From Phaeosaccion multiseriatum (lineage: Eukaryota > Ochrophyta, other classes), in assembly GCA_965112735.1 (NCBI GenBank), contig OZ218959.1, positions 620,001 through 684,000 on the forward strand: DNA of 64,000 nt. The letters are read 5' to 3'. Shown here piece after piece: positions 54,760-64,000 of this stretch. Numbering within the stretch: position 1 is the stretch's first letter; each line of letters begins with the position of its first letter. Under the pieces are notes generated by a model, which saw only the letters and a list, made by a program, of their open reading frames with translations, ran no database searches and was not told where the DNA came from. The translations under genes and the position numbers were made by a program.

Positions 54760-56790
54760 TCAGCGGCATTCCCAGACATGCAGACTCTTGTCCACCCCTG
54801 CCGAGAGCACCACGGGCAGATGCGGGTGTATCGCAATGCACGTCACGAAGTGCGCGTGTGCATCCTCTAGCGTTCGGTTGTTTCTGCCAGTCTTGAGGTC
54901 GAAGCTTCGGATACTTCGGTCGTCCGAGCATGACAGCAAGTACCCGCCGTGGGGGTGGAAAGCGAGACACCGAATCCAGTTGTCGTGGTCCGTCTGTGGG
55001 GGGAAAGGGAAGGGGCAGATGCGGCTGAGCTGAGGGCCGACTTTTGACTCGAGGCAGTCCCAAACTGAACTGACGGAGGACGTACCAGAGACATCAAACA
55101 GCCTCCAGTGTGCACACTCCAAATCTTGATCGCCTTGTCTCGCCCGCCTGACGCAAGGAACTGCCCCACCTCTGCCGCCCCCCCTCCTTCCCCTAGTGAT
55201 TGTCCCTTCTCTGCGGCACTCTCTAGAAGCAACTTGTCTGAAGCCTCCCCAGAGAAGGCCACGGCTTCCACCACGTGTGTGTGCTCGCGCAGCTCGTGCA
55301 GGCACTTGTAAAGGAGGTAGCGGGTGTTGTGTTGTTAGAGGTTGAGACGAGATATGCAGCAACAGCCATACACTGCGAGGCCCTCACCTGACCGGACCCC
55401 ACTGCCCATAACCGAACCGTGTGGTCGTTCCCGCAGCTTGCAAGGAGGCTTCCACTTGCATTCACTGCCAAGCCCCGCACCCACTCGCTGTGGCTGTTGG
55501 AGGACAGCAGGACGAGACGAGTATTTCAACAGGCGACCTCTTCAGGAGCACGCACACTACGCCAACCAACTTACCCTGTAAGGGTCTTGACACAGTACCC
55601 CGTGGCAACCTCCCACAGTTTAATGGTGCCGTCACGGGAACACGACGCCAGCTGATCTCCGGGGGGCAAAAAAACAACACTCGATATGTTGTGGTCGTGA
55701 CCCCGAAGGGTCCGTTGGCACTCGTAGCCCTCCTTAAAGTCCCACAACTTTGTGTGGCATTGTGTAAATAAAGCAGGCAGAAGGGGGGGGGGGGGGTGCG
55801 GGCAAAGATGAGGAGACAAGTTACTCAGCTCGGCTCAAACACACCTACGAGTCCACCTACCTTGATGGTAATGTCCGCACTGCAGCTGGCCAAAACAGTG
55901 CCCAGTGGGTTGAAGGCGAGGTCCTGGACCACGTTCGTGTGGCCCTTGAGCGTCCGCTCGTACTCGCCCACTTCAAAGTCCCACACCTTAAGAGGGTAGC
56001 AAACACTCATGTCATTTTGGGAGACATACACTGTTGGGTGGTCAATGAGTTCGTACCTTGATCGTCGCATCTTCGCTCGCAGTCGCTACAACACTGTACA
56101 CAGGATGCAAAACCAGCGCCGTCACAGGAGAGCGGTGCCCCGTGAGCACGTGCTTGGGGGGGGGCCTTGGAAGCAGCGCAACGCCGCTTGCTCCCCCGTG
56201 GTTGCCCCCCCCGCCCCCTATTCGCACGCCACTACGAAGATCAGCCTCCGCGACACTCAAGCGGCTCTCCAGGTCCATGACCTGTGTATTCAGAGTGCAG
56301 GCTTTTTAGAAAAGTCCACCTCGCACACCCCTCTCGTCTCCTTTTTTCGCATCCCTCTCGTACCTTCCGTTGCAAACGCACCACGGAAGTCCACTTCTTT
56401 TCCAACAGACCCTTCCCCGACGAGACATGACCGCGCAGGCCAGCTTCCTCCTCCAGCGCTTCAGCAGTCCGTGGAAAGCGATCTCCCACTTCACGTAAGT
56501 ATTCTAACATGGAAACATGGCTTGACGTAGAGGGGGGACACCAGAGGGGGGAGCAAGGGGGAGCGAGGGGGAGCGAGGTGGTGACTGAAGGAGGGTTGGC
56601 TACTCCACAAAGAAGAGCGACATTTAGAGAGGGTGTACGTTTCCTTCAGATGGAGATGAAGAGAGAGAGAGAGAGGGGGGTAGGGGGGGGGGGGGAGGGG
56701 GGAGCGAGCGCGCCGAGCGCGGGAGCATCGTCACGGGACACACAATATGTCGACTCACAGATCCTGCCGCTGCTTGTCGGTCAAAACCAT
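54760..56790 (-). CDS. LIS1: LIS1 (PAFAH1B1), dynein regulator
   Basis: LIS1 binds the dynein motor and regulates its activation and microtubule affinity. Exons (minus): 56790-56759, 56520-56364, 56281-56057, 55986-55861, 55747-55575, 55493-55388, 55304-55086, 54993-54760; phases agree, giving 423 residues (human 410). The 32-nt first exon encodes [11 protein letters not shown], matching the start of animal LIS1, and joins to the LisH motif ([20 protein letters not shown]). A coiled coil ([17 protein letters not shown]) follows, then seven WD40 repeats, each closing with forms such as [48 protein letters not shown] and KSLHVWE. Repeat 5 holds a Glu/Gly/Ala-rich insert. The stop lies 52 bp from the convergent CSN2 stop. 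Confidence 0.95.
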
Positions 56791-57250
56791 TGCTTCTAAC
56801 CGAAGACCATTAGCTCCTTGTGGTGGGGAAGGAGGCCAAGCGTATTGGCAATGGGGGGAGAGGGAGAGAAAGAAAAGGGGCTTATTTATGTCAACGATTT
56901 ACGTAACATTACGTGTGCCCACTCCTCTGCGATCTCTCTCTTGGGTTGCCATGCTCTGGCGCTGAAGGACCCTTGCTTTGGAGCCCCAAGGAAGCTTTCA
57001 CCGCAACCAACGTCATCCACAGAGGCAGGAGCGGGAACAGGAGGACGTGTAGCGGCAACGACCCTCTCTTTCCCTCTCTCCCCCTCTCTCCTCTCTTTAC
57101 CTGGTGTCCCCAAGGGCGCGCCTCTGACTCCGTGCGGCGGCTGCTGCTGCGCCTGGCTGTGGTGATTGCAGCGGTAGCAGAGGAAGGTCTCCGCCTGCTT
57201 CGGCCTGCTACGATCCTAAGCAGTGGCAGGAGCAGGCTTGGTGGGCGGTG
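56791..57250. promoter_or_regulatory. Divergent promoter region (LIS1 / SF3A1)
   Basis: 460 bp between the LIS1 and SF3A1 starts. No third gene is supported. The short open frames here have no protein-like features. Pyrimidine-rich stretches at about 57061-57100 precede the SF3A1 ATG, and part of the interval may be 5' UTR. Confidence 0.45.
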
Positions 57251-59349
57251 ATGACGGCGCCAGTGGCCGCGCCAGATGCAGAGACGCAGCAGCAGGATGA
57301 AAACGTTGGGGCGGAGGGGCCGTATCAGGGCAAGGTGAAGGGGGTGATTCTCCCGCCCCCGGATATTCGCCAGATTGTGGACAAGACGGCCAAGTTTGTG
57401 GCAAAGAATGGCAAGACGTTTGAGCAGAGAATCCTCGCCAGTGGGGAGGGCCAGAGTACGAAGTTCAACTTTATGCGACCGCACGATCCGTTCAATGCCT
57501 ACTATGAGCACAAGATTAAGGAGTATGAGGACAATGGCGGGATCGAGGCGCCTGCAAAGGTTGCTGAGAAGGGTACGGCGGAGGGGGCGGAGGGGGCGGA
57601 GGGGGAAGACGAAGGGGCCGCCGCGCCTCCCAAGGACGATGCTGCGACTGCCAAGGCTGCCACGGTGAAGGGGTCAGCGGCGGCAGTGCAAAAAAAGGCC
57701 GTGATGGCCCCTATTGCCAAAGCTGCGCTGGCAATCGATAAGGAGACGGCACCTCCGCCGAGAGAGTTCAGCGCAGGGCACCCGTCGGGCTTGTCCGCGC
57801 TGGACGTGGACATTATCAAGCTGACCGCCCAGTACACGGCTGTAGGCGGGAGGCAGTTCTTGTCGGCTCTGGTGCAACGGGAGGCGAGGAATGAGCAGTT
57901 CCAATTTCTGAAGCACACGCACGCCTTGTTCAGCTACTTTACTGCCCTCGTCGACGGTGAGAGAGTGAGGCGTGCATGGGAGAAGCAGCAGTCCTCTTTC
58001 TAACCCTAGCCCTTGTTTGTTTCCCTCTCTTCGCAGCGTACTCCAAGATCTTGCAGCCCACTGCGCAGCAGAAGGATCTCATTGCCAATGTAAGTGTTGT
58101 GTATGGCGTTCACTAGACCCACGAAAGAGATGGGACATGCCCGGCCAACAGCAGACCCCTCCCCCATTCATTTATCCCTGCAATCAGGGCTGCCATCGCA
58201 TGCGAGTGCTGGAGAGATGCGTCCACCGGTGGGAGCACAAGCGGGCAGAGGCCGCCAAGAAGACGCAGGCAGAGGCTGTGCTGGATGCGGAGCGAGTGGC
58301 CTTTCGGAGTATTGACTGGCACGACTTTGTCATTGTGGAGACCATTGACTTCCCAGAGGATGAGGTGCTGACGGTGGCCGCTGGGGCGGACGAGGATGAC
58401 GACATGGATATGGAGATGGATGATGACATGGAAGAGGAGGAAGAGGCGGCTCCTCAGGAGCCAGCACAGCAGGAGCCGCCGCAGTTGCAGCCACCTCAGC
58501 CCAGCTACAATATGGCGGAGGACGACGGAATTAAGGTGGTGACGGACTACCAGCCGGCAGTATCGACGGGTGCAGCTGGGCGTCTGCCGGACACGGTGAT
58601 TGATCCACTGACAGGTGCGTGGTGGTGGCTCTATCTCTTTGCTACAAGAGACGGTCTTTTTGAAACATACTGTGAATGCCCACGTCTTTATGAGCAGGGA
58701 AGGAAGTACGCGTTGCCGATTTATCGGATCACATGCGCATCCAGCTCCTCGATCCCCGGTGGAGAGAAGAGCAGGCGAGGGCTCTGGAGAAGAAGAAGGA
58801 AATGCCCATGGCGGGGGGCGATGCCATCGCGCAGTCCCTTGGTCTTATGGCCAAGAAGCGAGGCGATATTTTTGGCACGAGAGAGGAAGAAGAGGCTGAG
58901 GTGAGTGAATGGTGCCAAGACTTTGTAGTCAACACAAACAACTTTAGCTCTAACCACATGCCCTCCAAACAGCGAGAAAACGAAGCGGAGAGGCGCCGCG
59001 TTCGCATGGAGCAGGCGAATAGGATTATCTGGGATGGCAATGCGGCAACCGCCGCTCTCGCAGAGGACAAGGCAAGAGCAGCGCCTCGGTTGCCTTCGCA
59101 GCCGTCTGGAAACACACTGTCGGCGGCCAAGATCGGGCCCTCTGCGGTCCCTCGCGGCCCATCAGCAGCAGGGCTCCAGCAGCAGCAGCAGCAGCCTCCA
59201 GCGCCTGGGAGTTTTGGGCAGCCTTCCAGAGAGATTGCCGGTGGTCGGGCAAGTGGCTCGTTTGCCAGTGCAGGGGGGAGCTTGGCGCCGCAGGCAAACA
59301 CCATGGCGCCTCCTCCACCCATGGCATCCTCGACAATGGCTCAGCAGCA

Positions 59350-59389
<40 letters not shown>

Positions 59390-59782
59390 GAACAGCAGAG
59401 GTTGGAACAGCAGCAGCAGCAGCAGCAACAGAGGCAAGAACAACAGGCCAGCCTTCCACGACAGACGACGTCCCAGAAAGCGTCGGCAGAGGAGTTTGCT
59501 GCCAGCCATCCAGGTGCCCTGATAGTGACTGTGTGCTGCCCCTCGGACGAGTCAAGTCCACACCTGAACGGGCAGAAGTTGGAGGTTCGGCTGGACAAGG
59601 GGTGTGGGGCGACTGTGAAGGAGTTGAAAGAGGCGCTGGGACCACAGCTCGGGGGAATGCCTCCCAACAAGCTGCAGATCAAGGAGCAGACATTGGCGTT
59701 CCTCAAAGACAACATCTCCTTTGCAGAGTACAATCTGGCCGGCAGCATTGTCGTGGACTTGGTGCCAAAGAGAAGGCGCTGA
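57251..59782 (+). CDS. SF3A1: Splicing factor 3A subunit 1
   Basis: Component of the U2 snRNP SF3a complex needed for branch-site recognition. Exons 57251-57956, 58037-58089, 58188-58614, 58698-58900, 58973-59782; phases agree, giving 732 residues. Two SURP/SWAP modules: IRQIVDKTAKFVAKNGKTFE with FNFMRPHDPFNAYYEHKI, and LTAQYTAVGGRQFLSALVQR with FQFLKHTHALFSYF. IDWHDFVIVETIDF and DHMRIQLLDPRW are hallmark SF3A1 segments; the latter is completed only by the splice 58614/58698. After a polyQ/Ala/Pro linker, a ubiquitin-like domain closes the protein (LEVRLDKGCGATVKELKEAL, NLAGSIVVDLVPKRRR), ending in the basic tail that contacts U1 snRNA in human SF3A1. Start Met at 57251. Confidence 0.93.
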
Positions 59783-59810
59783 GAAAAGTTTTTGAGTTAC
59801 AAAATTAATG

Positions 59811-61323
59811 TCAGGACCAACACTGCGAGGCATTGAGGTGGAAGCTCTTTTTCCCTGGCACTTGAGGCGAGTAGAAAGCAGGACCTGGACAGCCTGGACT
59901 TCTGTCTCCCCGACGGCTGTTGGACTTGAACACACCGCTTGATACGGCCGCCTTGCTGGGCGCCTGCTCCTCAGACGTGTACCAGCCAGGTCCTACACAC
60001 GGGTGCAGGGGTGGCGCAGAGTCGCAGAGAATAAGGGTTTAGTTAGTTACACGCCCCAAAGGAGAGGAATCAACAGTCCGAGGCAACCTTACCTGGCGTG
60101 TCGTTGGCGGCTGCAATGCTGGGTTTTCCTACCGGGTTGCCCCATCGGTCTGTGTTAGACTCTGTGAACGCACTCGAACCCCTTCTTCTTAAGTCCTGCT
60201 TGCAAGCCAGAGTCGCAGCCATGACATCGTACGCCCCCACGCCCGGGTTATCCTTGCTGGGTAGCGAAAAGGTCCCGTCTCGCTTCACCGCGCTGGTGAA
60301 GGCAGCCGAAGGGGCAGGCTTCAACAGGTTTCCTTTGCGATCGCGCCGCGCTGACGGCTGCTGCGGCTCGTACTGCCCTGGGGCTGAGGGCAAGGAGCAA
60401 AAGCAGTAGCACCAATTCGTTTAGAACGAGCAGCAGGACCACCACCTCATCACACGAACAGCCGTGCTAACTTACATGGCGTGTCTGAGTGTCCGAGGTA
60501 CGAGCCCCTGTCGCTCAATGTACTCGAGCGAAAGGAAGAAGTGGGCTTTTGGGCCATGCGACTTTTCATGACGCTCTTTTCCTCCAAATCGTACTCACCC
60601 GGGCCTGACAAGAAAGAAACGAGCTTGAGAGGCGTGCTTTTGGGGACACTCAAGTGGGTCGGGAGGTAGAGACAACAATACCTGGAACTTGGGGATCTCC
60701 ACTTTTGCTACCCGTCCTCTCTCCAGTGTACTGCGGCTTCATAAACACCCTGCTATTCTTCACTGAGCTGGGGATGAGGCCGTTGCTGCTGCCATTGTCG
60801 GGGTTTCCACAGCTATACTGCCCAGGACCTGTGCAATTGGGGACGAGAAGTGGTGATACTTGCCATCAGGGTTTGAGTTTGGGCTTGGGTTTTGTCCTGA
60901 CTAGCCGCCGCCACCGCTGCTGCTGCTGCTGCTGCTGCTGCTGCGGAGCCATGACCAACCTGGAGTGGAGGCTGCCCTTCGGATCTCTCGGTCCTCAAAC
61001 CGGCAAGTTTTCGATACAAAACCTCCACAATAGCCTTTCTTCGAAACAGACCCGCACGCCGCCGCATCTCGCAGAAAGGAATGATCCTTGTGGTATGCCC
61101 CGGGGCCAGGTTGTGGCTTTTTCCGCGTCGTGAAACGCAGCGCCGCAACACCAAATCCCGTTTTCTCTCCCCGAGCACAGCCAGCGCTCGAGTCGACTGG
61201 GAAGCGCGATGGAATCGACACAGCAGTTCTCACCGTCACCTCAGGCCTCGACCGCTTCACACTGCCCTCGGTGGTTCTCCCCGCCTGCCGGAAGGACCTC
61301 TGTGCGTGCACGTCGGTCGCCAT
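59811..61323 (-). CDS. Sperm-tail PG-rich repeat (SHIPPO/ODF3-like) protein
   Basis: STPGR proteins are microtubule inner or outer-dense-fibre proteins of flagella. Exons (minus): 61323-60960, 60828-60682, 60604-60476, 60383-60093, 59992-59811; phases agree, giving 370 residues. Repeats are marked by PGxY cores: QPGPGAYHKD, GPGQYS, GPGEYD, SPGQYE, GVGAYD, GPGWYT and GPAFYS, each followed by basic Ser/Phe-rich sequence such as SSFRSS and SAAFTS. Every intron is phase 1 and splits the residue just before PGxY, so exons equal repeat units. Start chosen at the first ATG (61323). Divergent from the cyclic-nucleotide-fold gene over 101 bp; its stop is only 28 bp from the SF3A1 stop. Confidence 0.82.
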
Positions 61324-61424
61324 CCTTTGTTTGTTGTTTTCAAGGCCCAAAGTCTCACAGTTTCATTTCATTGCCTTAGGTTTTTCTTCCATCGTTCCCC
61401 CAATAGCGCTAGACCTAGCACACC
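61324..61424. promoter_or_regulatory. 101-bp divergent promoter (PG-rich repeat protein / CNB protein)
   Basis: Head-to-head starts 101 bp apart. The interval is T-rich on the + strand (TTTGTTTGTTGTTTTC, TTTTTCTTCC). No TATA box is evident. If both products are flagellar, shared control would make sense. Confidence 0.4.
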
Positions 61425-63223
61425 ATGTCTCTCGGAGGCGCGGCGCGGCGGCGGCGGCGGCGGCTGGATTCGTTTCAGCTTTCTGGGAACAAGCGGCAGC
61501 TGAAGAAGCTCCAGGAGGAGCTGACACCGCTGACGCAGGAGCTTGGAGACACCTTCCACGCTCGCCGCGTTCTGCTTCGCAAAGGACCCAGAAGCTCTGA
61601 GGATGTGGAGCATCTCAAGGTGATGGTGCTCGTTTGTTTGCTCACTCCTGTGGATATGTAGCGCTGACTGCATTCGCCCCCGCCTCCCTTTGCGCTTCTC
61701 GGATCATCAACAGAAATGGCTGGAGGCTCGTACAACAATATGGAGAGAAGAGTTCTGGGCCTCGCTGTCCCAGACGGACCGCTTGAAGGTCTGCCACGAC
61801 ATTCGCTTACATGTGGTGGGGGAAGGCGAGCAGGATGACTTTGTAACGAGCGCTGGGTCCTCGGGCACGGGCGTGTTGTATGCCATTGTCAAGGGGACCG
61901 CGCAGGTCAAGTGCTTTGATCGAAACAACTCTTCCTTCGAAATGCTCAGTGGCGAGACTTTCGGCTTTTTGACCACGCCCGCTTCGCTGTTGAAAGCCGC
62001 AGAGAACAGTATTCAGCGGATAAAGGACAATCCGCGGAGCCAAGTCTTTCGTGGCGGCCGAGAGTACGACAGCAGACGCCAGCAAATTAACGGGGCTGGT
62101 AAAGTACGCATCAAGGTACCCGGTGGGGTGCAGTATCTTATCATAACGGCAACTCTTGTGGCGGAATCAGTCGCCACTTTCGCCAAGCAGGCCGAGAAGC
62201 TCAGCGTCCTCGGGACCTTGGGCTTGGACCTCCCCTTCGGTATGGATGGAGGCGGCTCAGGGGCGGCAGGGGGGGCGGGAGGCCGGGGCGGGGCGGTCTC
62301 CAAGAAGCCTTTCATGGTTGAGAGGCGATATGATGCCGGAGCCACTATTGTGGAGCAAGGAGACCAGCCCACGCATATATCAGTCATCATCGAAGGCGAT
62401 TGTCGAATCACCAGAGCCGACCCCTCGGAGGCAAGCAGCTCCTTGACGACCACCACCGCTGCTCCCAATGGGAATAGTAATGGCAAGAGTAGTGGAGCAG
62501 CAGCAGTAGCAGGAGCAGGGGCAGCAGCAGCCGCTGCAGCAGCAGCAGCAGCAGGTGGAGGAGCAGGAGGAGGAGGAGCAGGAGGAGGCGGGGGAGGAGG
62601 GGGTGGGCAAGGAGGGGAAGGAAAAGCAGCAACAACAGCAGCAGCAGGGGGAGGGGGGGGGGCAGCAGTAGGAGGAGGAGAGGTAGAAAGACCAGGAGGA
62701 GCAGCAGGAGCCGGATCGGCAGGAGGAGGAGGAGGAGGAGGGCCAGGGGGGGGGGGGGGAGGGGGGATGTCTTCGATTTTCAAGCGCAAGAGCTCGAGGT
62801 ACAGCCTGCAAGCCACACCACGGCAACGAGTAACCATGATTCTCAGCAGCGGTTTTTCCACCACGCTCGACTTGCGCCATATCGGGATCCTTGGCCCAAG
62901 CAATATGGTGGGGGATATCCCTGCCTTCTTGGGCGGCGTACAGCCTGCCACTGTGCTGGCCAAGACGCCGGTGCGAGTGCTGCAGTGCTCTGCGAGCCGA
63001 TTCCTAGACCAAATTGAGGGCAGTACGGCATTGAAGCAAAAGTACATTGCTGGAGCCAAGGCTCGACGAGACTGGATACAGCAGCGCGGGGGGGATGTGG
63101 ATGCGTTGATGGAGCTCCGTAAAACGAGCGCTCTACTCGTGCATATTGCCAAGAAGCCACCCGAAGCAGCCTTGGCGGCGAGGACGACGTTGGGTAGGAG
63201 GCAGCAGCAGCAGCAGCAGCAGG

Positions 63224-63266
<43 letters not shown>

Positions 63267-63891
63267 GCAGCAGCAACAACAACAACAACAACAAAAGCAG
63301 CAACAGAAGCAGCCGCAGCGGCGCTCTTCTTTCCGTAGATTTGGGGCGAAGGGCGCCAGCCGCAGCTGCCCCGATAGCACTAGCACCAGCAGCGCGACGT
63401 GTGAAGAGGAGCAAGGCGATGACGACGACTACGATTCGACTTCGGCCGCACCTGAGTTCCTAGCATTGAGTGAGGAGGAGAGGCTCAAGTTAAAGCGTAT
63501 CATGCAGAACGCGCCGTCACTGCCGAGCTTTGCCGCAGCTTCGGGGGAGGTCACAGAGGCGGAGAAGCTCGAGTGGAGGGCCCACAGCTCAGAAGCGGCG
63601 GGGGCGGCGCAGGAGCAGCCCCAAGGCGCTTTGACGAGCACTCAGGAGGAAATCTCCACGTCTCTCTTGACCCCGTTCCCGACTCTCACTCTGGACAGGA
63701 AGCTGCACTCTGTGTCGCAGCCCACACTGAGCCACAGCAACGGCTTCATGGACCCCTTCCAGGGGCGTGTGTACGATGCTTGGTGGAACAAGCACCTGCA
63801 AGAGCCGTCTGAGCCGAAGCTGAAGCGGTCCGACAGGGTGCTGATTGAACAAAGGATCGCGGAAGGCTTCGCCAAACTCCGTTCCATGTGA
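61425..63891 (+). CDS. Protein with two degenerate cyclic-nucleotide-binding folds
   Basis: Exons 61425-61619 and 61714-63891; phase 0 join, giving 790 residues. After a basic N-terminus, residues about 65-215 look like a first CNB-type fold (VLYAIVKGTAQV, FEMLSGETFGFL, VQYLIITATLVAESVATF). A second begins RRYDAGATIVEQGDQPTHIS and VIIEGDCRITRAD, then is split by about 110 residues of Gly/Ala low complex sequence (62440-62770) before resuming HIGILGPSNMVGDIPAFLGG and ATVLAKTPVRVLQCSASRF. The phosphate-binding cassette lacks the usual G-E-x-A and Arg (it reads VGDIPAF...QPAT), so cyclic nucleotide binding is doubtful. A long polyQ (about 63199-63310), an acidic patch and a conserved-looking end (DPFQGRVYDAWWNKHL) follow. 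Similar tandem CNB proteins exist in flagellates. Confidence 0.65.
62480..62770 (+). repeat. Gly/Ala low-complexity insert
   Basis: GCAGCAGCAG, GGAGGAGGAG and G-run sequence coding Ala and Gly stretches inside the second CNB-like fold. The same trinucleotide classes as the polyQ runs are used in other frames. Confidence 0.85.
63199..63310 (+). repeat. CAG/CAA polyQ tract
   Basis: A run of about 35 Gln codons with single Glu and Lys interruptions in the C-terminal part of the CNB-fold protein. Confidence 0.9.
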
Positions 63892-64000
63892 CGTCAGTTA
63901 AAATGTCTTCTGGGACTGACGTGTGGGGGTGGGGACTGCGGCACGGCACAAAGGCTTCAGCAACCCTCGTCAGATTCTCTCAGGGAGAATGACAACGGCT
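63892..64000 (+). other. 3' flank of the CNB-fold gene
   Basis: The last 109 bp hold the likely 3' UTR. No polyadenylation signal of the AATAAA type is seen, and no further gene is visible. Confidence 0.5.

Noticed and set aside
780-63310. CRISPR-like arrays from CAG and other short repeats
   Set aside because: Units are 2-3 bp simple repeats with no spacers, in a eukaryotic nuclear context.
62013-63386. 457-codon minus-strand ORF
   Set aside because: Cys/Leu/Pro-rich antisense of the Gly/Ala and Gln runs in the CNB-fold gene.

Overview
The window is nuclear DNA of a eukaryote with a compact, GC-rich genome. Coding regions are broken by many short GT-AG introns (mostly about 65-150 bp), exon joins restore known proteins exactly, and neighbouring genes are often under 150 bp apart. 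The best guess is a photosynthetic stramenopile (ochrophyte, perhaps eustigmatophyte-like). The glutathione synthetase starts with a signal-peptide-like segment ending in an AHA/F site, as in heterokont bipartite plastid presequences, and a THAQKYF-type MYB protein is present. An enkurin protein and a sperm-tail PG-rich repeat protein suggest the organism makes, or recently made, flagella. The taxonomic call is inference.

Layout. 1-12.8 kb: SMARCAL1/HARP-type SNF2 helicase (5' end outside the window), RidA, glutathione synthetase, enkurin protein, and a CM1 (centrosomin/CDK5RAP2-like) coiled-coil protein. 12.8-20 kb: a small coiled-coil protein, a ubiquitin-like domain fused to ribosomal protein eL41, an EAF-domain nuclear protein, and a large coiled-coil protein. 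20-27.3 kb: Miro GTPase, a small ankyrin-like protein, and the MYB-related factor. 27.3-29.4 kb: a gene-poor block with a 226-bp direct duplication, decayed coding remnants and a tRNA-like Pol III unit. 29.4-41.4 kb: a secretory two-domain glycosyltransferase, divergent from a duplicated cell-surface protein, then a multi-KH (vigilin-like) protein. 41.5-51.8 kb: MLH1, a mitochondrial-type DnaJ, a bZIP factor with a putative membrane anchor, an unrecognised basic protein, and a four-helix membrane protein. 52.3-63.9 kb: CSN2, LIS1, SF3A1, the PG-rich repeat protein, and a protein with degenerate cyclic-nucleotide-binding folds.

Genes alternate strand at 20 of 24 junctions, giving head-to-head pairs with short shared promoters and tail-to-tail pairs with very short 3' gaps. 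Several genes share a microtubule/flagellum theme: CM1 protein, LIS1, Miro, enkurin and the PG-rich repeat protein. The standout is the ubiquitin-like-eL41 fusion at 13934-14233. It places eL41's native first Met directly after a Gly-Gly, the arrangement used by the ubiquitin-ribosomal and FUBI-eS30 precursors.
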